This document shows, piece after piece, positions 11,798 through 23,147 of a stretch of DNA of 64,000 bases (positions are counted from its first letter, which is position 1; every line of letters begins with the position of its first letter). The notes beneath the pieces were generated by a model. It was not told where the DNA came from and did no database searches. It was given only the letters and a program-made list of their open reading frames with translations. Where the stretch lies: positions 128,022,796 to 128,086,795 of the forward strand of contig CM053142.1 of assembly GCA_028571685.1 (NCBI GenBank). Direction: 5' to 3'. Source of the DNA: Heterohyrax brucei (Eukaryota > Chordata > Mammalia > Hyracoidea > Procaviidae). The translations under genes and the position numbers were made by a program.

Positions 11798-13434
11798 CTC
11801 ACTTGTGGGACCTAGTAGATACTGTTGTTCCAGCTCTAGAGAATTTTGTGTAACATTTTACCTTCCGCCGTGATTGTAAACATACGGAGTTGGACTTGGC
11901 ATTTCTCTGTAAGCCCTTGGTGCTTTTCTTTTTGCTTCTTCATGCCTTTCTGTCCTGCCCACCTCTGTGGTCCTGGCTTTCCCATGAGTATCTTTACATA
12001 CAAACTTGGGTTCCTTGATTCTGGGCCACTTTTTACAGCTTCCTTCATCCTTTCTTTTTAAAACGGCTCTCTGAGTTTGTGGAGCGCTGTCCAACTTAAA
12101 CTGAAACCCGTACCTCCATGGTTTTCTCACGGGTTTCCTTTTGCCTTAAGAAAGGCTCCATGGCCTTTGTGCCACACGCCAACAGAATTCCAAGGCCCAG
12201 CATCCACTTGTAAGTTTTAAACTGTATAGACTTAAGAAGTAGCAAATTTTAGTCACTGAATGTCAGTACTTGAGAGAACTTACTGTCATCCTCTTGTCAC
12301 CTCACCCCTGTCCTTGCATCATTCTTTTAGCATGGGAGCCCCCACAGACTCAGTGGCAATGAGCAACATCCTCATGAGTAGCTGTAAGAAGAAATAAGAC
12401 TTGAGACTCATGTAGGACCTTCTGTGGTCCAAAAAACTGATGCGTATCAAGTCCATCTTTGTTTTAAAGAAGACGCTGCATACAAATCACTTGAAACACT
12501 GTGATGACTTTGATTAGCTGTTGAGGTACAAGCAAGTTTAGATGAGGCCACCAGGCTCAAGTGCTGGGTTGAAGGAGCAACTAGTTTTTGTTATTGGAAA
12601 GACATGTATTCAAAGGGTTGGGGTACTAGACACGCCCACTCTTATCACTGGACTTTCAAGTTAGTTTTAGATAAAAGGGTAGCTTCCTATGGGGTTAGTT
12701 GTTGGAAGATCAGGTTTATAAAAACCTAAATATGCATCTGTCCTTCCCCAGAAGCAGGTGACAGGGTAGTTAGTACCCACATGCTCTGCTCAACAGAGCA
12801 GCTTCTGTGCTGGCACATCACCTCGCAGAGCTCCAAGGAAAACTGTGGGATGACAGCCAGCTTAGATGTAGGAAGTGGGCTGGGTCATATGCTCTAAGCT
12901 GTCTCTTTCTGCCCTCCCCTAACAGGGTCGATTCCACTAACATAATTTATTCCTAAAACCAGACTTCCTAATGTACATTTGGTTATTTGAATTCTCATCA
13001 GTCCCAAACTCAGCTGGATTTTACAACCCCTCCCAGAGCCTTTCTTATCATACTTGGTGATGAAGAGGTGCCTTGTACTGTTAACTCTTCCTATGCCCCC
13101 ACCCCCCCCCCCCGCCACTTCCAGACCCAGACATCCGTCTGTGTCAAAATAATAACACATCATGTTGCAAGGTTCAGGTTCAGTATTGTGTAACCTTAAG
13201 ACTTGGGAGTCACCACACTTAGCTGTATGTTTATCAATGATTTTTTGCTGTAAATGGTTTTATAATCATGGCCAGACGAGAAGGAGGGTATTAATGGTGA
13301 CACCTGTATACTAAATTCTACTCACTATGGATCTGGGCATATCTATACTGATAGACAATACTTGTATACTTTATAGAATCTCTAGTGTCCCAATCAGAAC
13401 TTCAGACTGCAATTCCTGATACAGACACTATAAA
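11798..13434. other. no gene recognised; poly(C) tract
   Basis: A C-run patch (accccccccccccccgcca) lies at about 13100-13118, which explains the Gly-rich run in a minus-strand ORF. ORFs at 11836-12130 have no recognisable product. Confidence 0.4.
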
Positions 13435-13648
13435 AAAAGCCAGCTGCCACCAAGATGACTCTGACCCACAGCTGACCCCATGTCTGTCAGATTACAACAG
13501 TGTTCGATGAGGCTCAGGTGTTCTATGGCTTATTTTTCAGAAGTAGGCCAATAGGCCTTTCTTCTGACATGCCTCTGGATGGATCCAAACTTTTTAAACT
13601 TTCTGTTAGCAGTGGAACATATTATTTGCCCCACCAAGGAACTCCTTA
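13435..13648 (-). mobile_element. AfroSINE, long form
   Basis: It runs from gccagctgccaccaagatga through ttatttttcagaagtaggcc and ctttcttctgacatgcctct to the head gccccaccaaggaactcc. Confidence 0.9.
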
Positions 13649-13659
13649 GATGCTACTGT

Positions 13660-13820
13660 AAAACCAAACCCACAGCTATCAAGTAAATTGCAACTCATAG
13701 TGACCCTATAGGATAAAGTAGAAATGCCCCCTAGAGTTTCCAAGGTGTGCCAGGTTGATTTGAACTGCTGATCGTGTGGTTAGCAGCCATAGGATGTAAA
13801 CACTAGGCAACTGGGGTTTT
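13660..13820 (-). mobile_element. AfroSINE, short form
   Basis: It runs from aaaaccaaacccacagctatc to aactggggttttc, 12 bp after a long-form copy in the same orientation. Confidence 0.92.
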
Positions 13821-13859
13821 CAGATAGTGCTATAGCTTCCTTCAAATTTGTCATCTATA

Positions 13860-14666
13860 ACTGTACTTCCTTTTTTTTTGAAAAATTTTTAGTTTTTATT
13901 TAACGTGACTGAGTGAAAATGTACATTCCCATATAAATTTACATGCCCACTTATATGCAGCTTCCATTGCTCTCTCTGTCCAGTGACAGCACACTATTCC
14001 TCTCTGCTCCATACATGTCTCATCCTCCCAACAGCCTTCTTTCCCCTCCTCTCCACCCACTCTCCTTCCTCCAGCCAGAGGTCAGCAGGATGATATCCTA
14101 TAGATGTATAGAACCATAAAGTGCATCCAATATATGGTCATTCTGCATTGCCAGGTCCAATCCATTCCTGTCCAAAGAGTGGACCTTCGTTATAATTTAT
14201 GGTTAAGGGCAGCATCAGGGCCGGGGGCCATGCTCCCAGGGAAACCGCAAAACCACTGGACCGTCAATTGAGGTCTTTTAGTGGAGATCTCAGGATGCAC
14301 CCTTTTTATTCTTGTGTTGCCAGTGAGACTCCTCTCTGCGAGCTCCATCATGGCTATCACTGGTGGTGGCTGGGCACCATCCGGTTCTTCCAGTCCCAAG
14401 TTGATGTAGGCACCCACTCTTGTGGGTCTCTCTGTCTTCTCGGTTGTCTTTACCGCATGTCATTTTGGTCCTCGGTGAGCATCTGTTCCTGCTGAGTTGG
14501 GACCATTTGCTGTGTCCTCGGATGGCAGCTTGGCAGCTTTTAAGACCCCAGACGCCACTCACCAATGTGGGGTTCAGAGAGCTCTCTTAGCAAAATGCTG
14601 GTTGTGCCAATTGGCCTCGCTTTCGCCCCAGAGCATGGTCCCCTGCCCCCCACTGTACTTCCTTTT
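13860..14666 (-). mobile_element. 5'-truncated L1 insertion (3' UTR only) with 15-bp target duplication
   Basis: The body, 13875-14651, is the reverse complement of the 3' UTR of the L1 at 53.5-56.6 kb. Matching blocks include aaagtgcatccaatatatgg, ggacaggaatggattggacc in complement, and the ctgccaagctgc ... caccaatgtgggg segment. The T run at the left is the poly(A) tail of the minus-strand copy. The 15-bp sequence actgtacttcctttt occurs at 13860-13874 and again at 14652-14666, a clean target-site duplication. The truncation falls in the G-rich run next to gaccatgctc. ORFs of 75-98 aa inside are UTR readings, not genes. Confidence 0.95.
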
Positions 14667-15294
14667 CTTTATGTTCTCTTTCCAGTCTACAAACACCTGA
14701 TAGTTATAATCCTTACCACACTTCATGGAAAGATTCTTAAAGTAAATGATAATGTAGTTTTAAAAGTTTCTTTGTGCATTTTTTTGATAAGTCAGTCAAT
14801 TTTAAAACCTTTAAATGAAAATAGACAATATCTTTTTAGGATTCTGGTATTTGTGTCTTGTAGGGTACACAACTTTAAAATTTTCAGTGCTGCAAAAATA
14901 GTCCAAAACTTGTGACCTCATCTGTTTCAGATTTGTGTAAAAAATGAATTAATAAAGGAAGGAAAGAATGTTTTCTGGGTACAGCCCCCATGGCAGGTTT
15001 TCAGCAAAAGAAAGAATAAAAGCTTTCCAACATTGTTTCCTGCTGGCTAGAACAATTATGAAACTTGTCTCGTTGTGTCTCTGGAGTGGGTTGAGTGCCC
15101 TAGAGAGCTGGCTCTGCTTGCTTTTTTTGTTCTGTCACTGGCAGTTGTCCTTGGCAGTTCTTTTCTCATGACGTCAGCAAGCTCTAGACTCGAGACATGT
15201 GATGCACATTAAAGTGTAGGCAACAGCCTGAGGAGGTATGCTAGTGACAGAGAAGCAACCCCCAGAATGGTTTTGAAATCATCAGTTAAGTTTC
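14667..15294. other. no gene or repeat recognised
   Basis: AT-rich. Short ORFs at 14565-14915 and 14968-15171 have no recognisable product. Confidence 0.4.
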
Positions 15295-15510
15295 GGGAAG
15301 GATTCCTGGATTTGGAATCAGCTAAGGATTCCAAATAGTCAAGAAAGGAGATTCCACGGTGTTCCCAGCTCTGTTCATTATTCAGCTGGGTAAATCCCTT
15401 AGACTCTCTAGGCCACAGTTTTGGGAATGCTGAAATACAGATTGTTGTAAGATAATAATACCTCATAGAGGAATATGAGAATTAAAGAAGGTATTATACT
15501 TTGAGGAATA
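15295..15510 (+). mobile_element. MIR SINE fragment
   Basis: The run ggatttggaatcagcta ... ctgggtaaatcccttagact ... aataataatacctcatagag ... gagaattaaagaaggta follows MIR order from the core to the 3' half. Confidence 0.65.
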
Positions 15511-16239
15511 AGAAAAGTGTGGAATCTGTATAAATCTAAAGGTATAACTGAGGTGTTTTCAGATTATAGAAACCACAAGATAGGCGTTTAGCACGTAATG
15601 TATTCCTGCTCTGAGTCAGGACCACACTTAAATTCTTCTAGTCAAATAAAAATCTATCTTGCTTAAAATACCTTCAGAGAACAAGATGCTGCAGGGTTTT
15701 GTTCCATAAGGATAGTTACACTAGACATTATTAAAACAGAAGAATTTCCATTAGTTGTTTAATAATTGGGATCTCCTTCACTGTTTTCTGTGTGTGTGTC
15801 CTCCGTTCTGTCTTTTCCCCCAGGCCGTCCGCCGCTCCGTGCCTGTTTGTACCCCGTTGTGCTGTCGCAGTAGTCTTCTCGTCCTTTTCTCTTCCTTTCC
15901 ACTCTGGTAGTTCCTCTACTTTAACCTAAACTCCCCTTTCCCTCTCCTCTCTTGGATCGATCAGCCTGACTTCTCTGCAAGAATTGAGTGTCCCTCGGCC
16001 ACTAACTCGAGTCCATGCCACCACGCTGGTGAGGAAACTCTTCTTCATGTAGCAGTTGAAGCCCATTTCCTATTCTTCTTCAGAATGAGTTTCAAAACAG
16101 CTGGTCACCATCCTTAGATTAGTCTTTCCTGACAGTACTTCAAAAACATTGTATCATTTTTCTCTTTTTTGTCAGGCGTGAGTTATAGAACTTCCTTTAA
16201 GTTTTTTTCATAGGGCAAGTTATTCAGCCTTTTAATAAA
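15511..16239. other. no gene recognised; pyrimidine tract with AG near 15823
   Basis: A strong-looking acceptor (tgtcttttcccccag, ending at 15824) precedes a CpG-containing stretch, but no donor or conserved peptide follows. No repeat family is recognised. Confidence 0.4.
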
Positions 16240-16490
16240 AACAACATAAGGTAGTTGAAAGAGTATGGGCTTTGTAGTTAGATCTGGATTTGAATCTGAG
16301 GTGTGTTAAACTCCGCTTTAGTCCAGTTGTTTGGTCCGGTCAGGGCAGCTAACTTTGCAGAATTCCAGTTCCCTTGTCTGTCGGATGGAGTAAATGGGAC
16401 CTATCTCACACAACATGTGGCTTGCTTGTCAGAACTGAGACACATACCACGTTCCGAGAGTACTCAGCGCTCTAATGCGTGTTAATTACT
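16240..16490 (+). mobile_element. MIR SINE, nearly full length
   Basis: gtagttgaaagagtatgggc ... gatttgaatctgaggt ... gtctgtcggatggagtaaat ... gacctatctcacacaacatg ... gagagtactcagcgctctaa follows MIR from head to tail. Confidence 0.75.
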
Positions 16491-17587
16491 TTTTGCTCTC
16501 CTTTGCCTTGCGAGGTCATTATCTCAGACCACTAATTCCTACTATTTCCAAGTTGAACACAGGGCTGAGAATTTGAAGTAATTCTATTTACCCATCCTCA
16601 GAGCATGCTACCCCCCAGATAGTGTTCTGGCACTGTCTCTGAGGTCCTCTCGCCGTTTCCTACTTGTTCCCCGGTGTTAGATCCAGGGCCAAGCTGTTAC
16701 CAAGAACTAGCTCTGAGAAGAGTCTCCCTAGAGACAGCAGTATCAGAAGACCTGTAATCAGTATTAAAGAGTCCGCTATAGCTCTTGATCCCATTTTCAC
16801 CTAGGGGAAATTTTCCAAGTCATTCTGTGTGGCTTATTTGTGGCTGTCTCCAATACAGAGATCCTTCAGTTATCCTTGAGACTGCGTCAAAATAATGAGT
16901 TGTTCATCTCAGATCTGGATGAATCCCCTGGCTACAGTTTCACTGCTGGCCCATTTAGCACTCTTTACACAATTTACCAAAAGGCATCTACACTCAGGAT
17001 AGCTTGGGAGTAGAGGGGTGGGCTAGAATAACCTTTTTTTGCAGAAGTCACCGTGTTGGCTGTGGTGTGGTTAGTGTCATTATAAAACAGATGCTCAACA
17101 ACACTCTCATCGCCCTGCCAACGTGTCCTCCGCTGTCAGTCTTCCTTTCTCATTCCTGACCTTTCACTCTGTGCTTCAGAGTTTGCCCAGTTCTTGGCAC
17201 TGGTCTCAGGTGTTTCATCGTGAATGCCCCCCTGGACGGAGAGTTTTTCGTGAAGCTTCTCTTTGTGCTTACACTTTGGACAGTTTGGTATTAGCCAGAC
17301 AGATTTTGCTAAAAAGATTTCAACATTCTCAGAGCAGATTCTTACTAAAAACAAACTGGCAAAAATATGTGCAGTTCATTCATTTCTTTGTCACTACCCA
17401 GCCCTGGAGATGATTCTAGGAAGACTCTAAATGGCTCAAACCCAGGTGACGGATGGGAAAAGGAGGAGAGGTGCCAGGACACATGGGTAATCCACACACT
17501 GATAGCTGGCCTAGAAAGAGAGAGATTAAAAAACACAGATGTGCCCAAAGACAGTGGTGGTATACCACATGTTTGAAGGGGCTTAGC
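16491..17587. other. no gene or repeat recognised
   Basis: Short opposite-strand ORFs at 17123-17576 have no recognisable product. Nothing else is supported. Confidence 0.4.
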
Positions 17588-18227
17588 TAAAGGCTCTTTT
17601 TAAAAAAAAAAAAAAAAAAATTAATTGTGCTTTAAGTGAAAGGTTACAAACCAGGTCAATTTGTCATGCGAAAACTTGCTCACACAGTGCTGTATAACTG
17701 GAGCTGCTCTCCCACCCTGTGAGAGCACACTCCTCCTCTGCATCTTGTATTTCCCACGTCCACTGAAGTAGTCCCTGTCCGTCTCTACCCTCTCATACTG
17801 ACTCTGGGCAGGCGCTGCTCAGTGAGCCTCATGTATCTCCTTAAGCCAAGAAACATGTTCTTTGCTAGTCTCACTGTATGGCTGATAGTCTGGTTTTGGT
17901 CTGAAGAGTTAGCTTCTGGGATGATTTAAGCTCTGGGCTTACAGAAAGGCCAGGGCCATGTCTTCTGGAGAGCATCCAGTTGAGCAGATCGTCAGTGAGT
18001 TTCGCCATTTATTAGTGGAGAACTAGTTCTGCACCCCTGTTTTTCTCCTGCTCCTTCCGGAACTCTTGTTGTGCTCCCTGTCAGAACACTCACTGGTGCT
18101 GGCTGGGCAAATCGAGTTCTTCTGGTCTCATGCTGGGAAGTCTCTGGATTATGTGACCTTTTTGTGTCTTGGGCTCGTATTTTCCTTGTGTCTTTGATGT
18201 CTTTCATTCTTAAAGGACCATTTTTAA
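17588..18227 (-). mobile_element. 5'-truncated L1 3' UTR of a second subfamily, with diverged target duplication
   Basis: The reverse complement of an L1 3' UTR that I recognise as elephant-type: ttaattgtgctttaagtgaa, then tgaagagttagcttctggga, then ggccatgtcttctgg, then cttgggctcgtattttcctt. It does not match the 3' UTR of the other two L1 tails, so a second L1 lineage was active. taaaggctctttttaa at 17588-17603 and taaaggaccatttttaa at 18211-18227 look like an aged target-site duplication. The left edge is odd: it carries a run of about 19 A where a minus-strand L1 should show T. Confidence 0.85.
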
Positions 18228-18922
18228 TGGAGTAAGCTATTTATGCAGAGAAGCCAGAAGAAATTAAAGGAAGGCTTGTATAAGTTAAGAACTGTTGATG
18301 GAACTTGAACACATTTGTTGCAGAGGAAGTAACAAGCCATCCAAGTGTATTCTGAACAGAGAGTCGCCCCATCGATTTCAGGCTGCTCACCCCAGTTCGT
18401 GTCCTTTTCTTCTGGGCCTACAGATAGACTACGATTATCAGTTTCCTGTGAGGTTGGATGTAGAACATGACGGAGTTCTGTGCGTTGGCACGAGTAGAAG
18501 TGGCACGTGCCGCTTTTAGATTGGGAGACTTTGGAAGCCCTCGTTTAAGGTAGCAGATTCCCCATGCGCGTAGATCCCTGAATGAATCATCCCTCCCCAG
18601 CTCCCCGTTTTTAGATCTGGGGCTGTCAGCGTTGTTAACCTGATGCAGAAATTAACTTGTGTTGTGTTGAAGAAAGACTGAAAGAAAAGGAAGGAAGAGC
18701 AAGAGGGAGGAAGGGAAATAGCAGGTGTTTTAGCAGAGGACTGCAGAGCTGTTTTCTTTCAACGGGAAGACCCTTTGATGCCAAACTCAGTGCTTTGGAT
18801 ATGTCCCACACAGAACAAAGGTGTTCAGTGAATGATGGCATTTTCCACAGCCCAGCCAAGTTCATTGTGGTGAACAGTGAGGTTGCATTTCTCAACCAGT
18901 TTGTTATCATGTAATGGGTAAC
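18228..18922. other. no gene or repeat recognised
   Basis: Complementary ORFs of 85 and 91 aa overlap at 18635-18914, which argues for chance. Nothing else is recognised. Confidence 0.4.
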
Positions 18923-19118
18923 TGAAAAACAGTTGCCATCATGTGGCTTACAACTCGGGACAACCTCATGTGTTGTGGAGTAGACTTGCTCTTTACAGGA
19001 TTTTCACTGGCTGTGCTTTTTCCAAAGTGGATTGCCAGACCTTCTGGGTAGGTTGCAACCATCTACTTTTGGGTTAGTAATTGAGCAATTAACCATTTGC
19101 TCCAGGCAGGAACTCCCA
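18923..19118 (-). mobile_element. AfroSINE, long form
   Basis: It runs from tgaaaaacagttgccatcat through the tttccaaagtggattgccag middle to the head tgctccaggcaggaactccc. Confidence 0.88.
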
Positions 19119-19639
19119 AGTAACTGAAAGGTATTCTTGAGTGCATATCAAGGAGGTAGAAGGTAAAAATGCCCAAAGGGGGATGAGAAGAAACTAGAAC
19201 ACGTGCAGAGGCATAGAGACGAGAGTCAGAGGGGATTACTGGTCCTCAAGCACAGGTGTAAGTCTAAGCACCAGATTCGGCCAGCTGACGTATCACTGCC
19301 TGCTCAGTGAGTCCATTTGGGGCCTTGCAAACTTAGCTTTTGCCTCTGGGCTTGCCGTACCTTCTGTGCACCTCTGCAGAGGTAGTGGTTCTGCAAGAAT
19401 GGGAGTGTAGCAAATGGCACTGAGTTTTTCCCATTAATACAGTTAATTTTACGTTTTATGGATTTCATCTCCATACATTACTTTTTTTAATGGATGAAGA
19501 TAAAGGAAGGGGAAACTGGATGGTAATCCAAAGGGCAGATGTCCTGATAGCATGATATACTGGACTGCTGGTAAGCCTCTTGATAGGGACATGATTATTC
19601 AATTCACCTGGTCTCCATTTTTCTTCATCTCTTTTCACT
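19119..19639. other. no gene or repeat recognised
   Basis: Unique-looking DNA. A 104-aa minus ORF at 19465-19779 runs into the neighbouring SINEs and is not a gene. Confidence 0.4.
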
Positions 19640-19992
19640 TGTGGTGCAGTGGTTAAGTGCTCAACACCTAACTGAAAGGTCAGAGAAAGATGTTGCAGCC
19701 AGCTTCCTTTGAAGATTATAACCTTGGAAACACTATAAACCAAACCAAACCAGTTGCCGCTGAGTCGGTTCTGACTCATTGTGACCCTAAAGGACAGAGT
19801 AGAACTACCTCTTGGAGTTTACATGGAAGCACCTGGTGGGTATGAACCGTTGGCCTTTCTGGCTAGCAGACCTAGCTCTTAACCACCACACCCCCAGGGC
19901 TTCCTGGAAGCCCCGTGGGGTAGTTCTGTTTCATCCTGTGGGGGCACTGTGAGTTGGAAATGACTCCACAGCAGCTACTGCGGGGGCTTCTT
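19640..19992 (+). mobile_element. AfroSINE (+) split by another AfroSINE
   Basis: The left part, 19640-19738, has the head cacttgtggtgcagtggtta and stops in ccttggaaacactat. The right part, 19904-19992, picks up at ctggaagccccgtggggtag and runs to ctccacagcag. Together they form one + copy interrupted by a minus copy. Confidence 0.88.
19739..19903 (-). mobile_element. AfroSINE, short form, inserted in the + copy
   Basis: A nearly intact copy from accaaaccaaaccagttgcc to cacacccccagggcttc. Its CpG-bearing gagtcggttctgactc is better kept than in most copies, which fits a younger insertion than its host. Confidence 0.93.
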
Positions 19993-20539
19993 TTTTCCTT
20001 TTTGGTTTATTTCTTCTAATGTGTCTATTAGGTGAGAGCTCTCCTGGGGATATAACAGTAAAACAATGATTCAGTTAAGTAAATAGAGAATGGTAACAGA
20101 TATTCATATGATTACGTGTCTAACTCACTAGAAAACTTGTGATAGGAGCCATTCTTGTCTTGTCTCAAGATGTGCTGGATACACAGAGACTGATTCCTGT
20201 TTACTACTCAAATGTACTTTTTTCTGCCAGTGCTTTGCAATAGTTCATCTCTGGGAAGAGCTCTTTGGTTATGAACATATGGTGAAAGGCTGGGTCGGAG
20301 GAAATAATACAGAGAGTTAGTGAGGATTAGTGGAAGACTTTAGAGAAGGGTGCTGGAAACAGAAAAAAGAGGCCGGTAAAAGATGGAGGATACAGACTTG
20401 GGAATGTGGACACTGGTACCTGTGGGCTGTTACCCAGAGGTTGCCAGCAGAGGTGACTTTGGGGGAAGAAACAATAAAATCTGGTTTTGACATGTTTGTT
20501 TTAGATGACAGGGAAGTATCTAGAATATTTCGTAGACCT
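19993..20539. other. no gene or repeat recognised
   Basis: Unique-looking DNA; the 70-aa ORF at 20330-20542 is not recognised. Confidence 0.4.
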
Positions 20540-20800
20540 TGAGAAGTAGAGGCCTGGAGAGAGGGTGAAGGATCAGGGCTGGAGATAAGGATCTGGGGCT
20601 CCTCTGAGTACAGGTGCTAATTGAATCCGTGGGAGCCCAAGGCCGAACCCTGGAGGTACTGAGTGTTAATGTGCAGAGGGAAGAGAGAAGTGAAAGAACA
20701 AAAATGAAAACAGGCAGAAATAATTTGAGAAGTCCCAGAGTGTGTGGGGACCTGCCAGTGAGGCCTTGGGGATGCTGAGAGCCCATGGCAGTGCAGCAGG
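20540..20800 (+). mobile_element. ancient mammalian interspersed repeat, family not fixed
   Basis: The order gagaagtagaggcctggaga ... agggctggagataaggatct ... ccaaggccgaaccctgga ... cctgccagtgagg resembles an old repeat seen across placental genomes. I cannot assign the family name with confidence. Confidence 0.4.
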
Positions 20801-20944
20801 CAGCACCCTCTTAGAACTGGGGTACTGATAAGAATTTCAAGGAAGAGACTCATGGATTAACGGCTCTCGTAAAAGCCAAGAACAGAAGCTAGGACTGCAG
20901 GCAAACTCTGGGCAGAACCTGGGTCTGACCATCTTGTTCCTTCT

Positions 20945-21025
20945 GTTTTGTAGCGCAGTGCTTTCTAAGAGCATTCACTTAATGAATGAATAAACAAGTG
21001 AGTAGTGAATGAAGGAAAGAATGAA
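20945..21025 (+). mobile_element. possible MIR or L2 tail
   Basis: The string gcagtgctttctaagagc followed by aatgaatgaataaacaag resembles the 3' tails of ancient SINE and LINE elements. Short and weak. Confidence 0.3.
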
Positions 21026-21224
21026 CCAAGCAGAGGTAGGTAATCTTGTTCATAAACGAGAAGATAGTAGTAGCATGGTACTAAAAAAGTCCCTCTGGCC
21101 TTTGTGGTTCAGTGCTAGAATTCTTGCCTTTTGTGCCAAATCCAGCCCCGCACATTTGCCTCTGCCTGAAGCATATCACCCACAGTCACCACCCGTCTGT
21201 GTCTGTGCGTGGCTCCTGGGCCCA

Positions 21225-21768
21225 ACAGGAAGTCCTTGAACTTAACTGTTCTAAGTGGGACGTACCTCCTTGCTGAGTACCACTGAGGTCACCTCTGAAG
21301 TACTCCCTTTGGGAAGCAATGCACTGATGCTGGTGCCAAAGCAATTTGGGAACTCTTTCTGGAATGGCCATTGGGCAAAGTGGCATGGTGGCAACTTTGT
21401 GAACTTAGTTACCTAGTTATCTGTGAGGGAGTTTTCAACCAGGAAACAAATAAGTGTATTGGAACACCCTCCTCCCTTCTCACCTGACCTGGTCCCCAGG
21501 GACGTTTTTTCTTTACCCAAAGATAAAGGCAATGTTGAAAGGAGGACATTTTGATGACATTTGGGACATCAAGGGTAATACTGTGATGGTGCTGATGGCC
21601 ATTCCCCCCAAAAAAGAAGTTCCAAAATTGCTTTGAGGGGTGGACCAGGCTCTGGCATTGGTGCACAGCTTCCCTAGGGGAGCACTTCAGAGGTGACTGT
21701 AGTCATATTCAGCAATGAGGTGTAGCACTTTTGTAGGATGAGTTCATGAACTTAATTGTCAGGCCTCA
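21225..21768 (+). mobile_element. mariner-derived fold-back element, copy 2
   Basis: This has the same arrangement as the copy at 11.3-11.8 kb, in the other orientation. Its + ORF (21454-21636) reads FLYPKIKAMLKGGHFDDIWD and ends IPPKKEVPKLL, the mariner transposase C-terminus, but the catalytic APSD motif is destroyed. The right terminus is the better kept of the two copies (agttcatgaacttaattgtc). The left arm (about 21266-21362) is inverted relative to the right arm (about 21597-21720), and both carry the end of the transposase gene. The spacer shared with copy 1 (gtggcatggtggcaac, ctgtgagggag) shows that both descend from one rearranged founder. Confidence 0.86.
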
Positions 21769-21774
21769 TATGAT

Positions 21775-21985
21775 GCTGAACCAGTTTTAGCAGAGCTCCC
21801 AAACTAAAACTGACTGGGAAGAAATGCCTGGTGATGTAGTTGTAAAAGTCAGCCTTTGAAAATCCTATGGATCACAAGGTCCGATCTCCAACCCGTCATG
21901 GGGATGGCAGAGGACCAGGCAGTGTTTCATTCCATTGTACACAGGGGTCGCTATGAGCCAAGATCTGACTAACAGCAACAAAGGA
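21775..21985 (+). mobile_element. second SINE family (RTE-tailed), body and tail
   Basis: aatgcctggtgatgtagttg ... aatcctatggatcacaagg ... gatggcagaggaccaggcag ... gggtcgctatgagcc matches the tail of the RTE LINE and the body of the SINE at 36.2 kb. The tRNA-like head is not recognisable here. Confidence 0.75.
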
Positions 21986-22291
21986 GTGCCTATAAATATC
22001 ACTGAGAAGCCTTATGCATAGGAGAAGCAGGAAAGAGAAGGCACAGAAGAAAAAGTGAGAGAAAAGTGGGGAGCAGGAAGAGAAGAGAGCCGAGGATTTC
22101 TTGCAATGTGCAGTCGTGGAGGTGAACAACCTAAATTTATGAGTTAAGCCTTTCATTTGTTTGTATCTCTAGTTGCTTCTTAGACATTCATCTTGTCTGC
22201 CTGATGGAACTTCAGCTTCTTGGCAAAGATAAGAACCACTCTTGTGTATCTCTGTAACATCTAATAAAGTTTAGCCGCTGTTTGTTTTCGT

Positions 22292-22570
22292 TGTTAGTTG
22301 GCAATCAGGTTGATGCTATCTCATGGCGACACTATGTGCAGAGTAGAACTGCTCTAGGTGATTTCCAAGCTGTGACCTTTTGGAAGCAGACTGCACTGCT
22401 GCGCCTGCGCCCATTGTGGCAGCCACTGGGTCCAACCATCTTCTGGAGGGTCTTCTTTTTCGCGGAGCCCCTCACTTTCCAAGCATGACACCCTTCTCCA
22501 GGGCCTAGTCCCTCCTGATTACATGTCTGTAGTGCATGAGACGAAGTCTTGTCACCTCATCTTGTAAGGC
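22292..22570 (-). mobile_element. SINE/RTE composite fragment
   Basis: The first part (ggcaatcaggttgatgct, agtagaactgct, cttttggaagcagactgc) is SINE-like. The second part (ccattgtggcagccactggg, ccttctccagggcctagtcc, catgagacgaagtc) is the reverse complement of the RTE 3' end seen at 57.6 kb. Confidence 0.7.
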
Positions 22571-22887
22571 ACGTTACCTTAAGAACATAAGGGAAATCCT
22601 GATGCCTGTTTAGGTTTGAGACCTGGGGGATTACAGAGAGGTTGAATTTCCTCGGCAGAATGCACGTGTACGAGGCTAAGCTACAATGGTTAGAAGATTT
22701 GGTAGAGGTAGTTAATTAATTTTGAACCCCTCAAATGTTTCGATAGTTACATCTCCTATAAAAGTCCCAAACACTTGGAAAACTTCACCTTTTTATTTTC
22801 AACTGGTAATATATCCAGAAATGACATGAATAAGAAAAATGCCTTCGAAAGCATTAAAAATACCAATTTTCACTCTCCTGTAATTTA

Positions 22888-23038
22888 AAGTGGCATTAGC
22901 AGCACCTGCTGGCCCAAAGATTGGCAGTTCAACTCCACCAGGCACTCCTTGGAAACTCTGTGGGGCAGTTCTGCCTTGTCCTGTGGGGTCGCTATGAATC
23001 AGAATCGACTCCACACCGGTGGGTTTAGTTTGGGTTTC
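22888..23038 (+). mobile_element. AfroSINE, short form
   Basis: The head is eroded, then the ggcagttcaactccaccagg box, the core tctgtggggcagttctgcct, and the tail aatcgactccacaccggtgg are seen. Confidence 0.92.
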
Positions 23039-23147
23039 TAATTTAAAAACATCAGAAGACATTTTCCTCAAATTTTGAAGAGCAGGAGAAAAAAAAAAAC
23101 TTTTGGTGGAGATCAGGATGAAAGGGTTGGCGTTTTTCAGGACGCTT

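Noticed and set aside
14190-14565. Overlapping ORFs of 75, 98 and 91 aa
   Set aside because: They lie in an L1 3' UTR; nearly the same peptide (KSCQAAIRGHSKWSQ) appears at 55950-56246 in the other L1 copy, so it is repeat sequence and not a gene.
15786-15900. Strong acceptor-like tract ending at 15824
   Set aside because: No donor follows at a sensible distance and the downstream reading has no known peptide; single splice-like signals are common by chance.
18635-18914. Complementary 91-aa and 85-aa ORFs
   Set aside because: Complementary overlap with no domain and no splice signals; treated as chance.
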